The position numbers and the translations under genes were made by a program. Shown piece by piece: positions 40,131 through 49,720 of a DNA stretch of 64,000 nt. The notes under the pieces were generated by a model, which did not search any database, had not been told where the DNA came from, and saw only the letters and a program-made list of their open reading frames with translations. How positions within the stretch are numbered: position 1 is the stretch's first letter; each line of letters begins with the position of its first letter. Origin of the DNA: Bradyrhizobium sp. 4 (GTDB lineage: Bacteria; Pseudomonadota; Alphaproteobacteria; Rhizobiales; Xanthobacteraceae); NCBI RefSeq assembly GCF_023100905.1, contig NZ_CP064686.1:1302001-1366000 (forward strand), read 5' to 3'.

Positions 40131-41212
40131 TCTGCCTTGGCCGGCATGACTTTGTATGTTGAAACAGTTCTTCATGCATAGATGCGGCAACGCCGAACCC
40201 CCTCTGTGCACGGTTTTCAAGCTTCGGCACCATGTGCTTGAGCTGATCGGAAACCGGCCTTTGTGAGCGGCTTGAAGGCAACAGAAATGCGCCTGCAGCA
40301 CCGGACATGCTATGTCTCCTTGACCGACGATTATGGATGTCGCCCGTTGCATGTTGTTGTTTTCCCCCCTGTACGGTTGCAGACATCCGATGTCTGGAAC
40401 CGACACCGAGCGGAGGTAATCCGTCGACTGGCGCGAAGCACATGGTTTTGCGCCTCAGCAAGCAAGGCTCGTACCAAGTCCTCTTTCGCGGGCAGGAGGC
40501 TTCGCCGAGCTTGGCAAGCGAACTGTGTGATTCGAAACAGCCGCCCTGATCCGGCTGCCTGACTTCCGACAGCGCGGCCGCCAAAAGTCAGCTTTGGTGG
40601 GCACGGTGCCTGATGGGGCTATCCCGCGGTGCTCCGCCTAGCAGCCGCAGCAAAGAGCGTTACGCGACTGTTGCCGCGGGGGAATGTCTTGGTCCAATCC
40701 TCAAGCGGCCAGTCCGAACTCTACGCTGAAGAACGAAAACGTTCAGTGAACTGGACTCCCACCTGAGGGACCATCGGGCCCCGTTTGCTGATTGAATTCG
40801 TGCACGCTCCGATCTCCTTGATGTCACGGAGCGAACAGCGCTGTCCGCCGTTGTTGCAGCTTTCAATGGGTAGACGCTCCGTGACGGCATCGATACGCAA
40901 AGTGAAGGCTATTGAAGCGTCACATAAATGAGGGCGTTTGTGAACGAAGCTCGTGCGATTCGGCTAGGCTTCACTGAATGTACTTTCAGGCACATGGCGC
41001 AGACGCAAGCGAGGTCGGTAAGGGGACCGGCTCATGTTTTCACGCCGCTATGTCTGTTTTCAGCCGGGTCGTCTTGAAGACGTTAATGTCCGGTCCCCGA
41101 CATCAGGGCGTAAAATGTTTCCGCGCGCGCTCGCAAAGCGCAATGGTGTTGTTCTCTTGCAGCAAGACGAGGAAGGCGGTTTTCGGCACGTTGATTGCAG
41201 CGACGGTGAAGG
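40131..41212. other. No recognisable gene
   Basis: About 1.1 kb with scattered frames on both strands, none of which looks like a known protein. Possibly further decayed DNA. Confidence 0.4.
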
Positions 41213-41536
41213 ATGCATTTCAAAAACAGCGATCTCTCGCCGTCACCAGTCAAGAGTTCAGATGAAAGCTATCTATTCCATCAAACAACTCCGTCATTCT
41301 TCGAACGTTGGAGGCGCTACGCAGCACAATGGATGGCATCGCTCGACTGGCCATACTGCCGACACGGTGGAAGTCTCGAACTCATCCAGGATATCAAGGC
41401 CATGCGGCAGGTAATCGCAGATCAGGTGGCGACAAGCGGCCGTTCCGACGCCAGGGGCATCATGTGGACTGCCGAAATGCAGAAGCGCCCGCACATCAAC
41501 TTGTTCGCGCGAGAGCGAGGCAAAGCGCCCGGCTAG
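41213..41536 (+). CDS. Hypothetical frame upstream of the folE relic
   Basis: The last 90 codons (SFFERWRRYAAQWMASLDWP, then MRQVIADQVATSGRSDARGI) have a plausible soluble-protein composition and end 8 bp before the folE start, suggesting a former operon partner. Not recognised; the start is uncertain and it may be a fragment. Confidence 0.3.
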   Translation: MHFKNSDLSPSPVKSSDESYLFHQTTPSFFERWRRYAAQWMASLDWPYCRHGGSLELIQDIKAMRQVIADQVATSGRSDARGIMWTAEMQKRPHINLFARERGKAPG

Positions 41537-41544
41537 GATGTTTG

Positions 41545-42384
41545 ATGAGCTCAACGCAAGCAACTCGTAAACGCCTGCTCGACGCAGGCGTGTCCTTTGG
41601 AATAAACGCCAATGTCGCAGAATACTTGCGGCCCGGTGAGGGTGAGATAGTACAAGCAGAAGTCGAGCAGCACTTGCAGTCTTGCTTGAGGCTTGGTTAT
41701 CGACACTAGCCGCGACCACAACACGACTGCGACTGCAAAACGGATAGCCAAGATGTACGTGCGCCAGGTGTTCGTCGAGCGCTTTGAACCTAGCCCTGCG
41801 GCTACGGAACTTGCCAAACGCGGGCTGCCTGCAAGAGACCTACGCGCTTGGCTCCATCACCGTGAGATCGGCGTGCTCGCACAACTTTGTTCCGGTCATT
41901 GGCATTTTCATTGAGGGTTTTCAATGCGCCTCCCGGACCTTTCCACACCGCAACCGACGCTCGTGATCGGCGAGCCGGGTTGCCCCGATCTCGCGGGCCT
42001 CACCGCCGGCGCCCGCCGCGCGCTTCTCTCGGCCGCGTTCGGCTCATTGCGGCCCGGCGGCTCGGGATGGTTCGGCCCCGACAAGCTCCACCGCATGTGG
42101 GTCGGCGTGCTGCCTGGTGTCGGTGATCGGTATCAGCAAAGTTGTGCGTGTGGCCAACTTGATCATGGCGCTCCCGCAATCCAAGAGGAAGCGTATTATG
42201 TTGGCAGACGAGCTCGAGGCCACATTAATCCGAAGGGGTTGGCCGTCATGGTTACGGCGCGGCACCAGTGCGTGTGGCGAGGCGTTCGCGAGACGGAAAC
42301 CACTATGGTGACCAGCATCATGCGCCGTGTTTCCGCGACAGCAAAATACTGCGTAGCGAATTTCTGGCGCTCATCAAGGACTAA
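41545..42384 (+). pseudogene. folE: folE relic (GTP cyclohydrolase I)
   Basis: MSSTQATRKRLLDAGVSFGI to QAEVEQHLQSCL, then VIDTSRDHNTTATAKRIAKM, SITVRSACSHNFVPVIG (zinc Cys/His motif), WVGVLPG, VIGISKVVRVANLIMALPQS, NPKGLAVMVTARHQCV, RGVRETETTMVTSIMRRV and a terminal EFLALIKD-like end follow the order of GTP cyclohydrolase I. The pieces are in different frames and about 170 bp of foreign sequence separates VPVIG from WVGVLPG. Confidence 0.75.
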
Positions 42385-42387
42385 ACC

Positions 42388-42490
42388 GTGACCTATGTAT
42401 CACTCAAGACATACGGCCGTGAAATCGGCCTATCTGCTGCGTTTTGCCAGCGGCGCCCGCCGTCGCACCGTCGCCTGTTGGGCCAAGATG
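42388..42490 (+). pseudogene. queD: queD relic (6-carboxytetrahydropterin synthase), N-terminus only
   Basis: YVSLKTYGREIGLSAAFCQR followed by PSHRRLLG resembles the start of QueD-type proteins (KTYG-x-E-x-GLS...SHCRLLHG), with the zinc-binding His region damaged. It begins 3 bp after the folE stop. The rest is lost. Confidence 0.5.
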
Positions 42491-42832
42491 TCGCCCGTCG
42501 ACAAGCCTGCCGACGTCGACAAACTACTAACCCTCAACATCGGTGGGGCGACCAAGCCAGCAATATGGATGCAATCGTTGAGCCAAGGCAGCGGAGCTGA
42601 GCACTCAGGAGGTGACTGCACGCTTACTGAGCGCGTCATCATTCAAACACGAAGTTTCTCGGCGTGCGGTAACGGGGTTGGAAGGTTCTGCGGCTTCACC
42701 CTTGCGACGATCGCGGTGGCTTCTCCGATGTCGTCGTCCACTCGAGAGCAGCGGCAGTGGATCAGGAGGACTTCATCGGCGATGCCCGGCTCGACGGCCG
42801 CACTTCCGGCGGCATGCATCAAGGAGTTGCCC

Positions 42833-43290
42833 GTGCCTACCACCCGGAACTTTACACAGGTCGGCGCCCACGTCGAGACGCCAGGAAGCCCAGATAAGGC
42901 GGTCCTCGAAAACGCGCCGCTCAGGCGCGGAGACGGACCGCCCGCCATCGTGCGCTGCACCTGCCCGGAATTCACCTCGTCTGCCCGTCACCGGTCAGCC
43001 GAGTTTCATCGTAATCGACTACGCGCCCGACGAGGCACTGGTGGGCTCCAAATCACTGAAGCAGTTCAGGACTTCGTTCCGCAAACACGGCGCTTTGCAT
43101 GATGAATGCACAGCGCTAGTGGGCCGACGCATTGCCGGGGCGATCAAACCACTGTGGCTGCGCGTCGGCGGCTACCGGCATCCGCGTGGCGGCATCCCGA
43201 TCGACGTGTTCTGGCAGACCGGCGCGCCACCGGGGGGCGCCTGGTTGCGCGATACAGGCGTGGCGCCTTATCGCTGCCGTCGGCTGAGCA
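42833..43290 (+). pseudogene. queF: queF relic (preQ0 reductase)
   Basis: Starts GTG (PTTRNFTQVGAHVETPGSPD) with AAGGAG upstream, continues APLRRGDGPPAIVRCTCPEF, shifts frame at TSLC, where the active-site Cys should be, and resumes PVTGQPSFIVIDYAPDEALV, SKSLKQFRTSFRKHGALHDE, WLRVGGYRHPRGGIPIDVFW and GVAPYR. QueF reduces preQ0 to preQ1 in the queuosine pathway. One missing C near 42975 and a small deletion kill the gene. Confidence 0.85.
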
Positions 43291-43745
43291 ACCAAAAGAG
43301 CGACAGCCGCTCGTTAGTAGCGCAAGAGCTGCAGGTTCGTAACTACGATTCATCAAGGGTGATGTCATGTTGAACGCGGCAGAAACTGCTGGTGTAGCTG
43401 AGAGCGAATCCTCAGCTGGTAGCTGTCGCCGTTCTCTACTTAGTGATGGCGGATCGCGGGCGGCAGTGGATCTCGAAACGCGGAGCATTCGCGGCGAGGC
43501 GAGACGAGATGATTCGCAAGGCTGGAAGATCGCCGTTGCAAATCGCCGCGGACCGGGAGTCCGACGGGCTGCTCCGGCCGTGCACAAATGGCCCGTTGGC
43601 TCGATACTGGCACTGAGGCTGTCGCCGGAAGTGCTGGGGCTGTTTCATTTCTATAGGAGAGATGGCCACCTTCTACGCGTCGCCTGCGAAGTCATCGCGC
43701 CTTCGGCGGCTTAATCAAACGAATCCAGACATCAGAGGACGTGCC
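43291..43745. other. No recognisable gene
   Basis: About 450 bp upstream of the N-acetyltransferase gene. A frame from 43367 exists but is not recognisable. Confidence 0.35.
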
Positions 43746-44558
43746 ATGGCATTTAAGATTGCGACCTATCTCGATCGGATCGGCCTTGCTCAAGTCCCGA
43801 CAACGGTTGATGGCCTTCTTGCGCTCCAGCAGGCTCAAATGCGAGCGATCCCCTATGAGAACATTGATGTTCTGCTGGGCGATATCCCCGATCTGACTGA
43901 GAATTCGATCTGGGCCAAACTTATCGATGCCCGGCGAGGCGGCTATTGCTTCGAATTGAACAAGTTGTTTGGCTTGGCGCTCGAAGAACTTGATTTCACG
44001 GTCCGGCCAATTCTTTGCAGGGTGCGCATGGGGGCTTCGGAAGGTGGCCCACGCACACATCATGCATTGATCGTGACCATAGAGGGTTGCGACTGGCTTG
44101 CCGATGCCGGCTTTCCCGGTCCGGCACCGATTGCACCGCTACGAATCGATGCGAAGGAGCAGCAAATAGTTGGCGGGGACGTGTTTCGTCTGCGGGCCGA
44201 CCCGGCCAGTGGAGAGCTCGTGCTTGAACGCAAGAACGAAGATGAATGGTTCGCTCTTTTCGGCATTGACCGAGCCGTCGCCCTGCCACCCGATTTCGAG
44301 GGTGCCAACTTCATCTGCGCACGCTGGGACCGTATGCCCTTTCCATCCGTCCTCATGATGAGTGTGCTGACATCGGAGGGACGTGCAACCTTGCTTAACA
44401 AGAAGCTCAGATTGACTCGCAGCCAATTTAGGGAAACACAAACACTGGAAACGAAGATCGAACTGCAGCAGGTCTTGGCCAATGTCTTCGGGCTCCGACT
44501 GACTCAGTGCACCGTTGATTCGTTATGGGAAAAGCTTGGGTCACGTGGACTTGTATAG
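43746..44558 (+). CDS. nat: Arylamine N-acetyltransferase
   Basis: 270 residues from MAFKIATYLDRIGLA. The Cys-His-Asp triad of NAT enzymes is visible: Cys in DARRGGYCFELNKLFG, His in PRTHHALIVT and Asp in WLADAGFPG. Also RAIPYENIDVLLG, a family signature. Transfers acetyl from acetyl-CoA to arylamines or hydrazines in the cytoplasm. Length matches the family and no frameshift is present. A longer frame starts 84 bp upstream but lacks similarity. Confidence 0.93.
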   Translation: MAFKIATYLDRIGLAQVPTTVDGLLALQQAQMRAIPYENIDVLLGDIPDLTENSIWAKLIDARRGGYCFELNKLFGLALEELDFTVRPILCRVRMGASEGGPRTHHALIVTIEGCDWLADAGFPGPAPIAPLRIDAKEQQIVGGDVFRLRADPASGELVLERKNEDEWFALFGIDRAVALPPDFEGANFICARWDRMPFPSVLMMSVLTSEGRATLLNKKLRLTRSQFRETQTLETKIELQQVLANVFGLRLTQCTVDSLWEKLGSRGLV

Positions 44559-44886
44559 GAAAGAAAGTGTTCAAGCATTCCCAGCGCGACGATGGCCTTG
44601 CGGTCTCTTCCAAATCCCAGGGCGGGATCGTCGACTCTGTTATTGGCGATGTCGTAGTGCTTCAGGGGACGATCGAGTTGCTCTGGAATGATCCCATCGA
44701 TCCGTGGCTTCAAGGGTGCCGAGCGCGCGGCTACATGTAGCTTAGACTTGGGCCCCCTTGATGTGACGCTAGCGCGGACGGCTTAGAGCGTTGGTCGGCG
44801 GGGAGAGGCGCAGAACTCCGGCCTATCGGTGGTCTAAAGTTCGGTCTCAGTGTAGGCCGCTCAGAAATCTAGGGCGCGGCCGCGTT
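44559..44886. other. No recognisable gene
   Basis: About 330 bp between the convergent nat and STAND genes; nothing seen. Confidence 0.4.
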
Positions 44887-47730
44887 TCAGAGAGTGTTGC
44901 AGCTTGAAGAGCGTACGGCCGGCAAGAATGTTATCGCGGTGTGATCGGAGGCGTGCCAGGCGCGAAGCGCAATGCCGATTGAAGCGTGCCCGTCAAGAAG
45001 GTAGTCCTGAGTCCCCGTTCGGCCAATGCGTACCTCATGGAGCCGAATATCAAGCCGCGCCGCTTCAACGTGCTTTTGACTTGCTGCACGGGCTTTGACC
45101 AAGTCTTCGTTGGCCTGAGCGTCCCCGAGATCGGTGCGTACATCATAACGCAGTTCTAGGAACTCGGTGCGAAAATGGTCCGCCCGGAGTCGGTCTAGCG
45201 CTTTGTTGATCCAGACAAGCGCTTGGGCTGGATCTCCCTGTGCGCGCCGCGCGCGCGCCATGAGCCGCTGGAGCCATTCGCTCGTTTCAAGCTCCTTCCG
45301 TTCCCGCAGAAGGGCCTCACCTTCTGCTGGGCGGCCCATTTCGATCAGGAGTTCGGCGCGCCGTTGGAGGTGGAAAAGCTGTGGTCGAACCAGCGATTCA
45401 TGGAGGGCGAGCGCCTTGGCATGGAAGCCGGAAGCGTCGGCACCCCGCAGGCGGGCTGCCTCGAAATAGACCTCAGCCCACGCAAAACGATCGCTGTCGG
45501 TCTGCAAGCCATCTAGCGTGCATTCGGAGAGCTGCTCGAAGATGCGGCCAAACATGGCCGGCTCTTCGGTTGAGAGGTAGCGCCCGAGTGCAGCGAACGC
45601 ACGAATCGCTTGCAGCACGCCGACATTCGCTGCCTCGGCGATCGTTCGCTCGATTGCGTCGGCATGGCGTCGAATGAGCCCTGCTCGCCAGTTGCCTGAG
45701 CCCCATGGCAAGCGCTCGATCACACCCAGGAGAACCGAGTAAGTCACGTTATCTTCGCCGGGAGCGCGAGCGAGGATTTCATCGACCAGCTCGATCGCCC
45801 GAGCCACTTTGGCGGGATTGACCCGGTAGATATCGATCAACTGCAGGCGGGTTTCGTGCATGGGCGAGGGTCCGCTCAGCACCTGCTCAAAGAGTTCGGC
45901 CGCGGCGGCCGAGTCACCAAGTCTCTTGAGCGCCTTACCCTTATGATGCTGCACTTCGGCAGTCTGCCTGTCGGTGAGCCCGGGAAGTCCGGTAAGTGTG
46001 TCGAAGGCTGACAGGCGTTCCCGCAGCCGGGCCTTGGCGATCTCATCGCTTTCCAGCTTGTCGTAGAGGAACAGCTGCTCGATCGCTTCGATAACTGCCA
46101 TCAACGCCAAAGGCGCCGGAGGGCGTCCTGCCAGCGCATTGGCGTCGGCCAATGGGTCGCCCACGAGTTCGGGAGGCAGTTCGGTATAATCCGATACCGT
46201 GAGCAGCGCGTAACGGATCGCGGCAGAGCGAGCTCCTGCAGCAATCAGCTTCTTGAGCTTAGGGACGAGGATGCGCCCGATCGTCCAAAGACGCAGACCA
46301 GGCTCACTTGCCGCGGCGCGCAGATAGCCCTCCAGCGCGGCATCCAGCTCGACGCGCCGCTCCGGGGGACACCAGCCGCCGCCGCTCAGCGCCGCGTACA
46401 CGACATCGTGGAGCCGAATAATCCCGCTTCGGTCAGCAGCTGTAAGCCCGTGGCTGCGGAGCTTGCGGATGCCGAGCGGCTGGACGACATGCTCGAGAAA
46501 GTCCTGCCCGCAAGTTGCTTGCTCGGCCCAGGCGAAGACAGACAGCTCGCGCTCGAGGGCAGGTCGCAGTCGCCCCAGGAGCCGATCGGCGAGGCGCTGG
46601 CCATGATGTTCCAGTTCGCCGACAGCCCGACAGTCACGAACGATCTCGTCCCACGTGGCGCCCTGCCGCACGGCAGCGCTGATCAGACCCAGGGTCAGCG
46701 GATGGCCGCCCACCGTGGACCAGATGATGTCAAACACATCAGCTGGGCACATCGCGCCATCGTGGTCGAGCAGGCTCTGTGCCTCTCCACGAACGAACAT
46801 TGGTAGTTCGTATGAGCCTGGTTGTGCCGACCGCTGCGTGAGGATGATCCGTGAGCGAGGCCCGCAAAGTTCACCAAGGCGCGCTGTCGAAAGACCGGGT
46901 TCGGCGTCATCGATTACTAACAGACAGGCCCCGGTGCGCAGCAGCGCCGTGACGTTCCGGGTTTCGCCGCCTCGCACCAAAGGGAGCGCCTGGAGTTCCT
47001 CTGGCCGACGGACTTCCCCCGCGTCTAGCCAGATGGCGAGGTCGTACTGGTCTTCGTGGTCCGTGGCGTAAGCGGCAGCTGCCGCTGACTTGCCGAGCCC
47101 GGCGATACCGCTGATGGTCACCACTGGACTTTCCGAGAGGCGCCGCGAGATGTCGGCGTCGACGTCGACGCGAATAATGCGGCTTCGATCCGGGGCGGGG
47201 ACCAAGCGGCTCACGGCCTCTTCATCCCGAATCCTCTGTAGCTCAGGCAGGTATGGAGCGAGCCTTCGAACAACGGTGTCGCTGAAGATCAACTTTTCGA
47301 TCAGCTGGGTCGCGATCTCCTCCGCGCCCCACAGGTACAGAGTCTTGCCCTCCATTTCCGGCCAGGTTCTGACGGCGCTTTCGAACTCCTGGGCGACTTG
47401 GGGCCGCTTTCGCTGGCCCGACAGCAGGAAGATGTCCCGTGCGGACGGTTTGCGATTGAGCGCCTTTCTCAGATCGCCGTCCGCCTTGGCCATCGGGCGC
47501 TCAAAATAACCGCCCGCATCAGAATACTCGGCGACTATCCGGCCGTCGTCGCTGACTGTGTCGACCACGCCGCCAACGGCATAGCCGACCAGATTGGTCC
47601 CTTGATGGTTCAGAGGCACCTCGAGCAGGGCGTCCAGAAATAGTCCGGCGAACCTCTCGAAATCGGTGGCGATGTAGCCAATTGCACCAGCCAGACGGTC
47701 AATTTGCGCGACCTTGCGCTTTGGATTCAT
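44887..47730 (-). CDS. STAND NTPase with N-terminal nuclease-like domain and TPR-like tail (Avs-like defence protein)
   Basis: 947 residues. Residues 20-165 look like a restriction-endonuclease-type domain: Asp57 in GGVVDTVSDDG and Glu68 in RIVAEYS, with Ser where Lys is usual. Residues 200-420 are a STAND NTPase: P-loop GIAGLGKS (208-215), Walker B LLVIDD (270-275), RIILTQR (sensor). From about 560 on, helical repeats of TPR type (KALKRLGDSAAAAELFEQVL, RAELLIEMGRPAEGEALLRE). This layout matches Avs-type antiphage sensors, which recognise a phage protein through the repeats and cut DNA. Role inferred. Transcribed alone. Confidence 0.75.
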   Translation of the reverse strand: MNPKRKVAQIDRLAGAIGYIATDFERFAGLFLDALLEVPLNHQGTNLVGYAVGGVVDTVSDDGRIVAEYSDAGGYFERPMAKADGDLRKALNRKPSARDIFLLSGQRKRPQVAQEFESAVRTWPEMEGKTLYLWGAEEIATQLIEKLIFSDTVVRRLAPYLPELQRIRDEEAVSRLVPAPDRSRIIRVDVDADISRRLSESPVVTISGIAGLGKSAAAAAYATDHEDQYDLAIWLDAGEVRRPEELQALPLVRGGETRNVTALLRTGACLLVIDDAEPGLSTARLGELCGPRSRIILTQRSAQPGSYELPMFVRGEAQSLLDHDGAMCPADVFDIIWSTVGGHPLTLGLISAAVRQGATWDEIVRDCRAVGELEHHGQRLADRLLGRLRPALERELSVFAWAEQATCGQDFLEHVVQPLGIRKLRSHGLTAADRSGIIRLHDVVYAALSGGGWCPPERRVELDAALEGYLRAAASEPGLRLWTIGRILVPKLKKLIAAGARSAAIRYALLTVSDYTELPPELVGDPLADANALAGRPPAPLALMAVIEAIEQLFLYDKLESDEIAKARLRERLSAFDTLTGLPGLTDRQTAEVQHHKGKALKRLGDSAAAAELFEQVLSGPSPMHETRLQLIDIYRVNPAKVARAIELVDEILARAPGEDNVTYSVLLGVIERLPWGSGNWRAGLIRRHADAIERTIAEAANVGVLQAIRAFAALGRYLSTEEPAMFGRIFEQLSECTLDGLQTDSDRFAWAEVYFEAARLRGADASGFHAKALALHESLVRPQLFHLQRRAELLIEMGRPAEGEALLRERKELETSEWLQRLMARARRAQGDPAQALVWINKALDRLRADHFRTEFLELRYDVRTDLGDAQANEDLVKARAASQKHVEAARLDIRLHEVRIGRTGTQDYLLDGHASIGIALRAWHASDHTAITFLPAVRSSSCNTL

Positions 47731-48022
47731 CGTGATTTCTCGACTGGTGGCATAGCTTCCGTGTTTAGCGCTTCAGAGGCGGGCACGTGAGGGCATTCCC
47801 GCCGCATATCGTAGCATATCTCCAACATTTCGATTGCTCCCGAGCTACAGCTGATCGGTGCATAGAGCCCGCTACAGGTTTCCCCAAACGGGCTGAACGC
47901 CCTCGGCCGACCGGGGCGGGGACGCCGGCTGACAACCACTTCTTGTGATTGGACCCGAATGACCGAATCGAGGCTATTGAAAATCTCAAAGCGATGGTCT
48001 CGACTTGAGAAGGAGTAGTGCA

Positions 48023-48628
48023 ATGCAACGGCTCTTTGCGGTCTTGTCGCTTGTGGGTGCTTTGCTGTTTGCGCAGATTCCTGAGCTCCTGCAACAGTAT
48101 AGGCAGCGGCTCGGTGGCGCAGCCGACGAGCTGACAGTCATTGTGCGCAACTTCGACGAGGACTCCCGCCGCTCGGGTTATGACCGATCGGGCGCACTCG
48201 GTGTGATGGCGAAGAACCCAGAACAACTGGTGCGCGACCAGGCGCAGCGAATGACGGAATATGTTCGAAGGCTGGACCGGCTGAACGAGCAGCAATCGGA
48301 TTTGGCGAATGGCGTCACGCCTGCGGCCATCCTGGCGGTAGCGGTTGACTACAACAAGCCGATCATGGCGCAAGCCTGGAGCGCCTATGCACCCGCGCTT
48401 CCGACGACCCTCACGGGCATTGTATTTGCGATCATCGGCTGGTGCTTGCCTTATGCTGCATTCTTGGTTCTCGGCGCTGTTGCCGGCTCACGAACAGAGT
48501 CGCTGCGTGATCCGACGAAACCGAGATTCATCGGCAGGGGGACAGCAAACCGAGCCGTCAAACTCCGCGCGGCGTTTCTATACCTCAACTCTTGTTCGCG
48601 GTCTTCACCGCGAGCGGCTGCTGGATGA
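48023..48628 (+). CDS. DUF2937 family membrane protein
   Basis: 201 residues. An N-terminal hydrophobic segment (LFAVLSLVGALLFAQIPELL) is followed by QQYRQRLGGAADELTVIVRN, the DUF2937 signature, and a second membrane span (GIVFAIIGWCLPYAAFLVLG). Start at 48023 rather than 18 bp upstream because the family begins MxRLxA. The last 40 residues overlap the convergent nuclease gene and are unlike the family, so the 3' end may be damaged. Function unknown. Confidence 0.65.
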   Translation: MQRLFAVLSLVGALLFAQIPELLQQYRQRLGGAADELTVIVRNFDEDSRRSGYDRSGALGVMAKNPEQLVRDQAQRMTEYVRRLDRLNEQQSDLANGVTPAAILAVAVDYNKPIMAQAWSAYAPALPTTLTGIVFAIIGWCLPYAAFLVLGAVAGSRTESLRDPTKPRFIGRGTANRAVKLRAAFLYLNSCSRSSPRAAAG

Positions 48629-49624
48629 AGCGCCATAGCGGCAACGCATCACTTTTGTGGTCGGATGATACCAGTGGCGCGAACCAGTTGGGCCGATGTT
48701 CAAGTTCAATTTGCACTGAATCCGGTTCTCCATTGGCCCGTTGCGAATAGTGGCGGGAAAACATCCGGCTCAGCGTGCCGATTATTTCAAATCTCTCAGT
48801 GTCCTCGTTGAGCCGTTCCTCGGGCAGCCAAGAAAACTCGATCGCCGACAATCTTCCGTCAGTGACAATGGCCTTGCTCTCCTGCTCGGCCATTCCCCGA
48901 GATTCATGAATATCCACGCGATCTCCTGCTCGTCCGCACGCGTGAGGACACGATCCTCACTGAGCATCGTAACCTCTCGAACCGTAAAAGGCGCCATTCC
49001 GTCGGGGCCGATGGCGTTGGGCGTGTCGGCGGTTAGCCGAAGTGTGAGCGGCGGCGTTGTGCCGATTGTCATATCGCCGAGCCTGCCCAGCTCATTGAAG
49101 CAGACGGCATGTTTCATGTCGAGCTTGAGGTAGCCATTTTCATCCAGCAGATCGTGCGGGGATACGAGCGTCCAGATGCCCCATCTGGCCCAATAGACGG
49201 CCACCTTGAGCGCGGCCCGTGTTGCCCGCGCGTAGCTGTCGAGCGAGGACAGATAAGACGGTGTCATGATCTGACGTTCTTGCCGGACCGGATCTGCCTC
49301 GTAGACGTTCTTGACTTCGACCAGCCATTGCTCGTCGTCTTCCAGTACGATTCTGAAATCGGGCGCCCGATATCTGCCGACAGGATAGACGCGCCCGGTA
49401 TCTTCGACCTTCATCAGCTTGTAATGACCAAGCGCCACCACCATGGCTTCGAACATTGCCGCGGTTCGTTGGCCCGCGATCAGAATGTCATCGGTCAATG
49501 CCTTGTCAAGCTGCGCGCCGATCGCCGCCAAAAATTCCTGGGCTGTCTGGGGCGCCGTGACCGAAATCTTTCGCTCGCGGCTGAAGCGGGCATAGAGATT
49601 GAGAAGATCAAATGGTTTGCTCAT
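48585..49624 (-). pseudogene. PD-(D/E)XK nuclease-like gene, one apparent frameshift
   Basis: The main frame (49624 to 48782) has a PD-(D/E)XK core: Asp89 in RAPDFRIVLEDDEQ and Glu103-Val-Lys105 in WLVEVKNV. After IAWIFMNLG the sensible continuation (MAEQESKAIVTDGRLSAIEF, LPEERLNEDTERFEIIGTL) is in another frame reaching 48585. One G missing from a G-run near 48893 would explain it; the joined protein would be about 345 residues. Could be a real mutation or a sequencing slip. Not a family I can name. The neighbour upstream is a trypsin-like protease in the same direction. Confidence 0.6.
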
Positions 49625-49720
49625 TTTGGCGTCGCTGCCTTGAATTTACGCGTGGGAAAGGTCGGGCCTACGACTTGGTGAAATCGGCAACCTGGTCGGC
49701 TTCCAAGTTAGCTGACCCGC

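Noticed and set aside
44559..44886. CRISPR arrays or tRNA genes anywhere in the window
   Set aside because: No regularly spaced repeats and no cloverleaf with a CCA-type end was seen on reading; a dedicated search was not possible.
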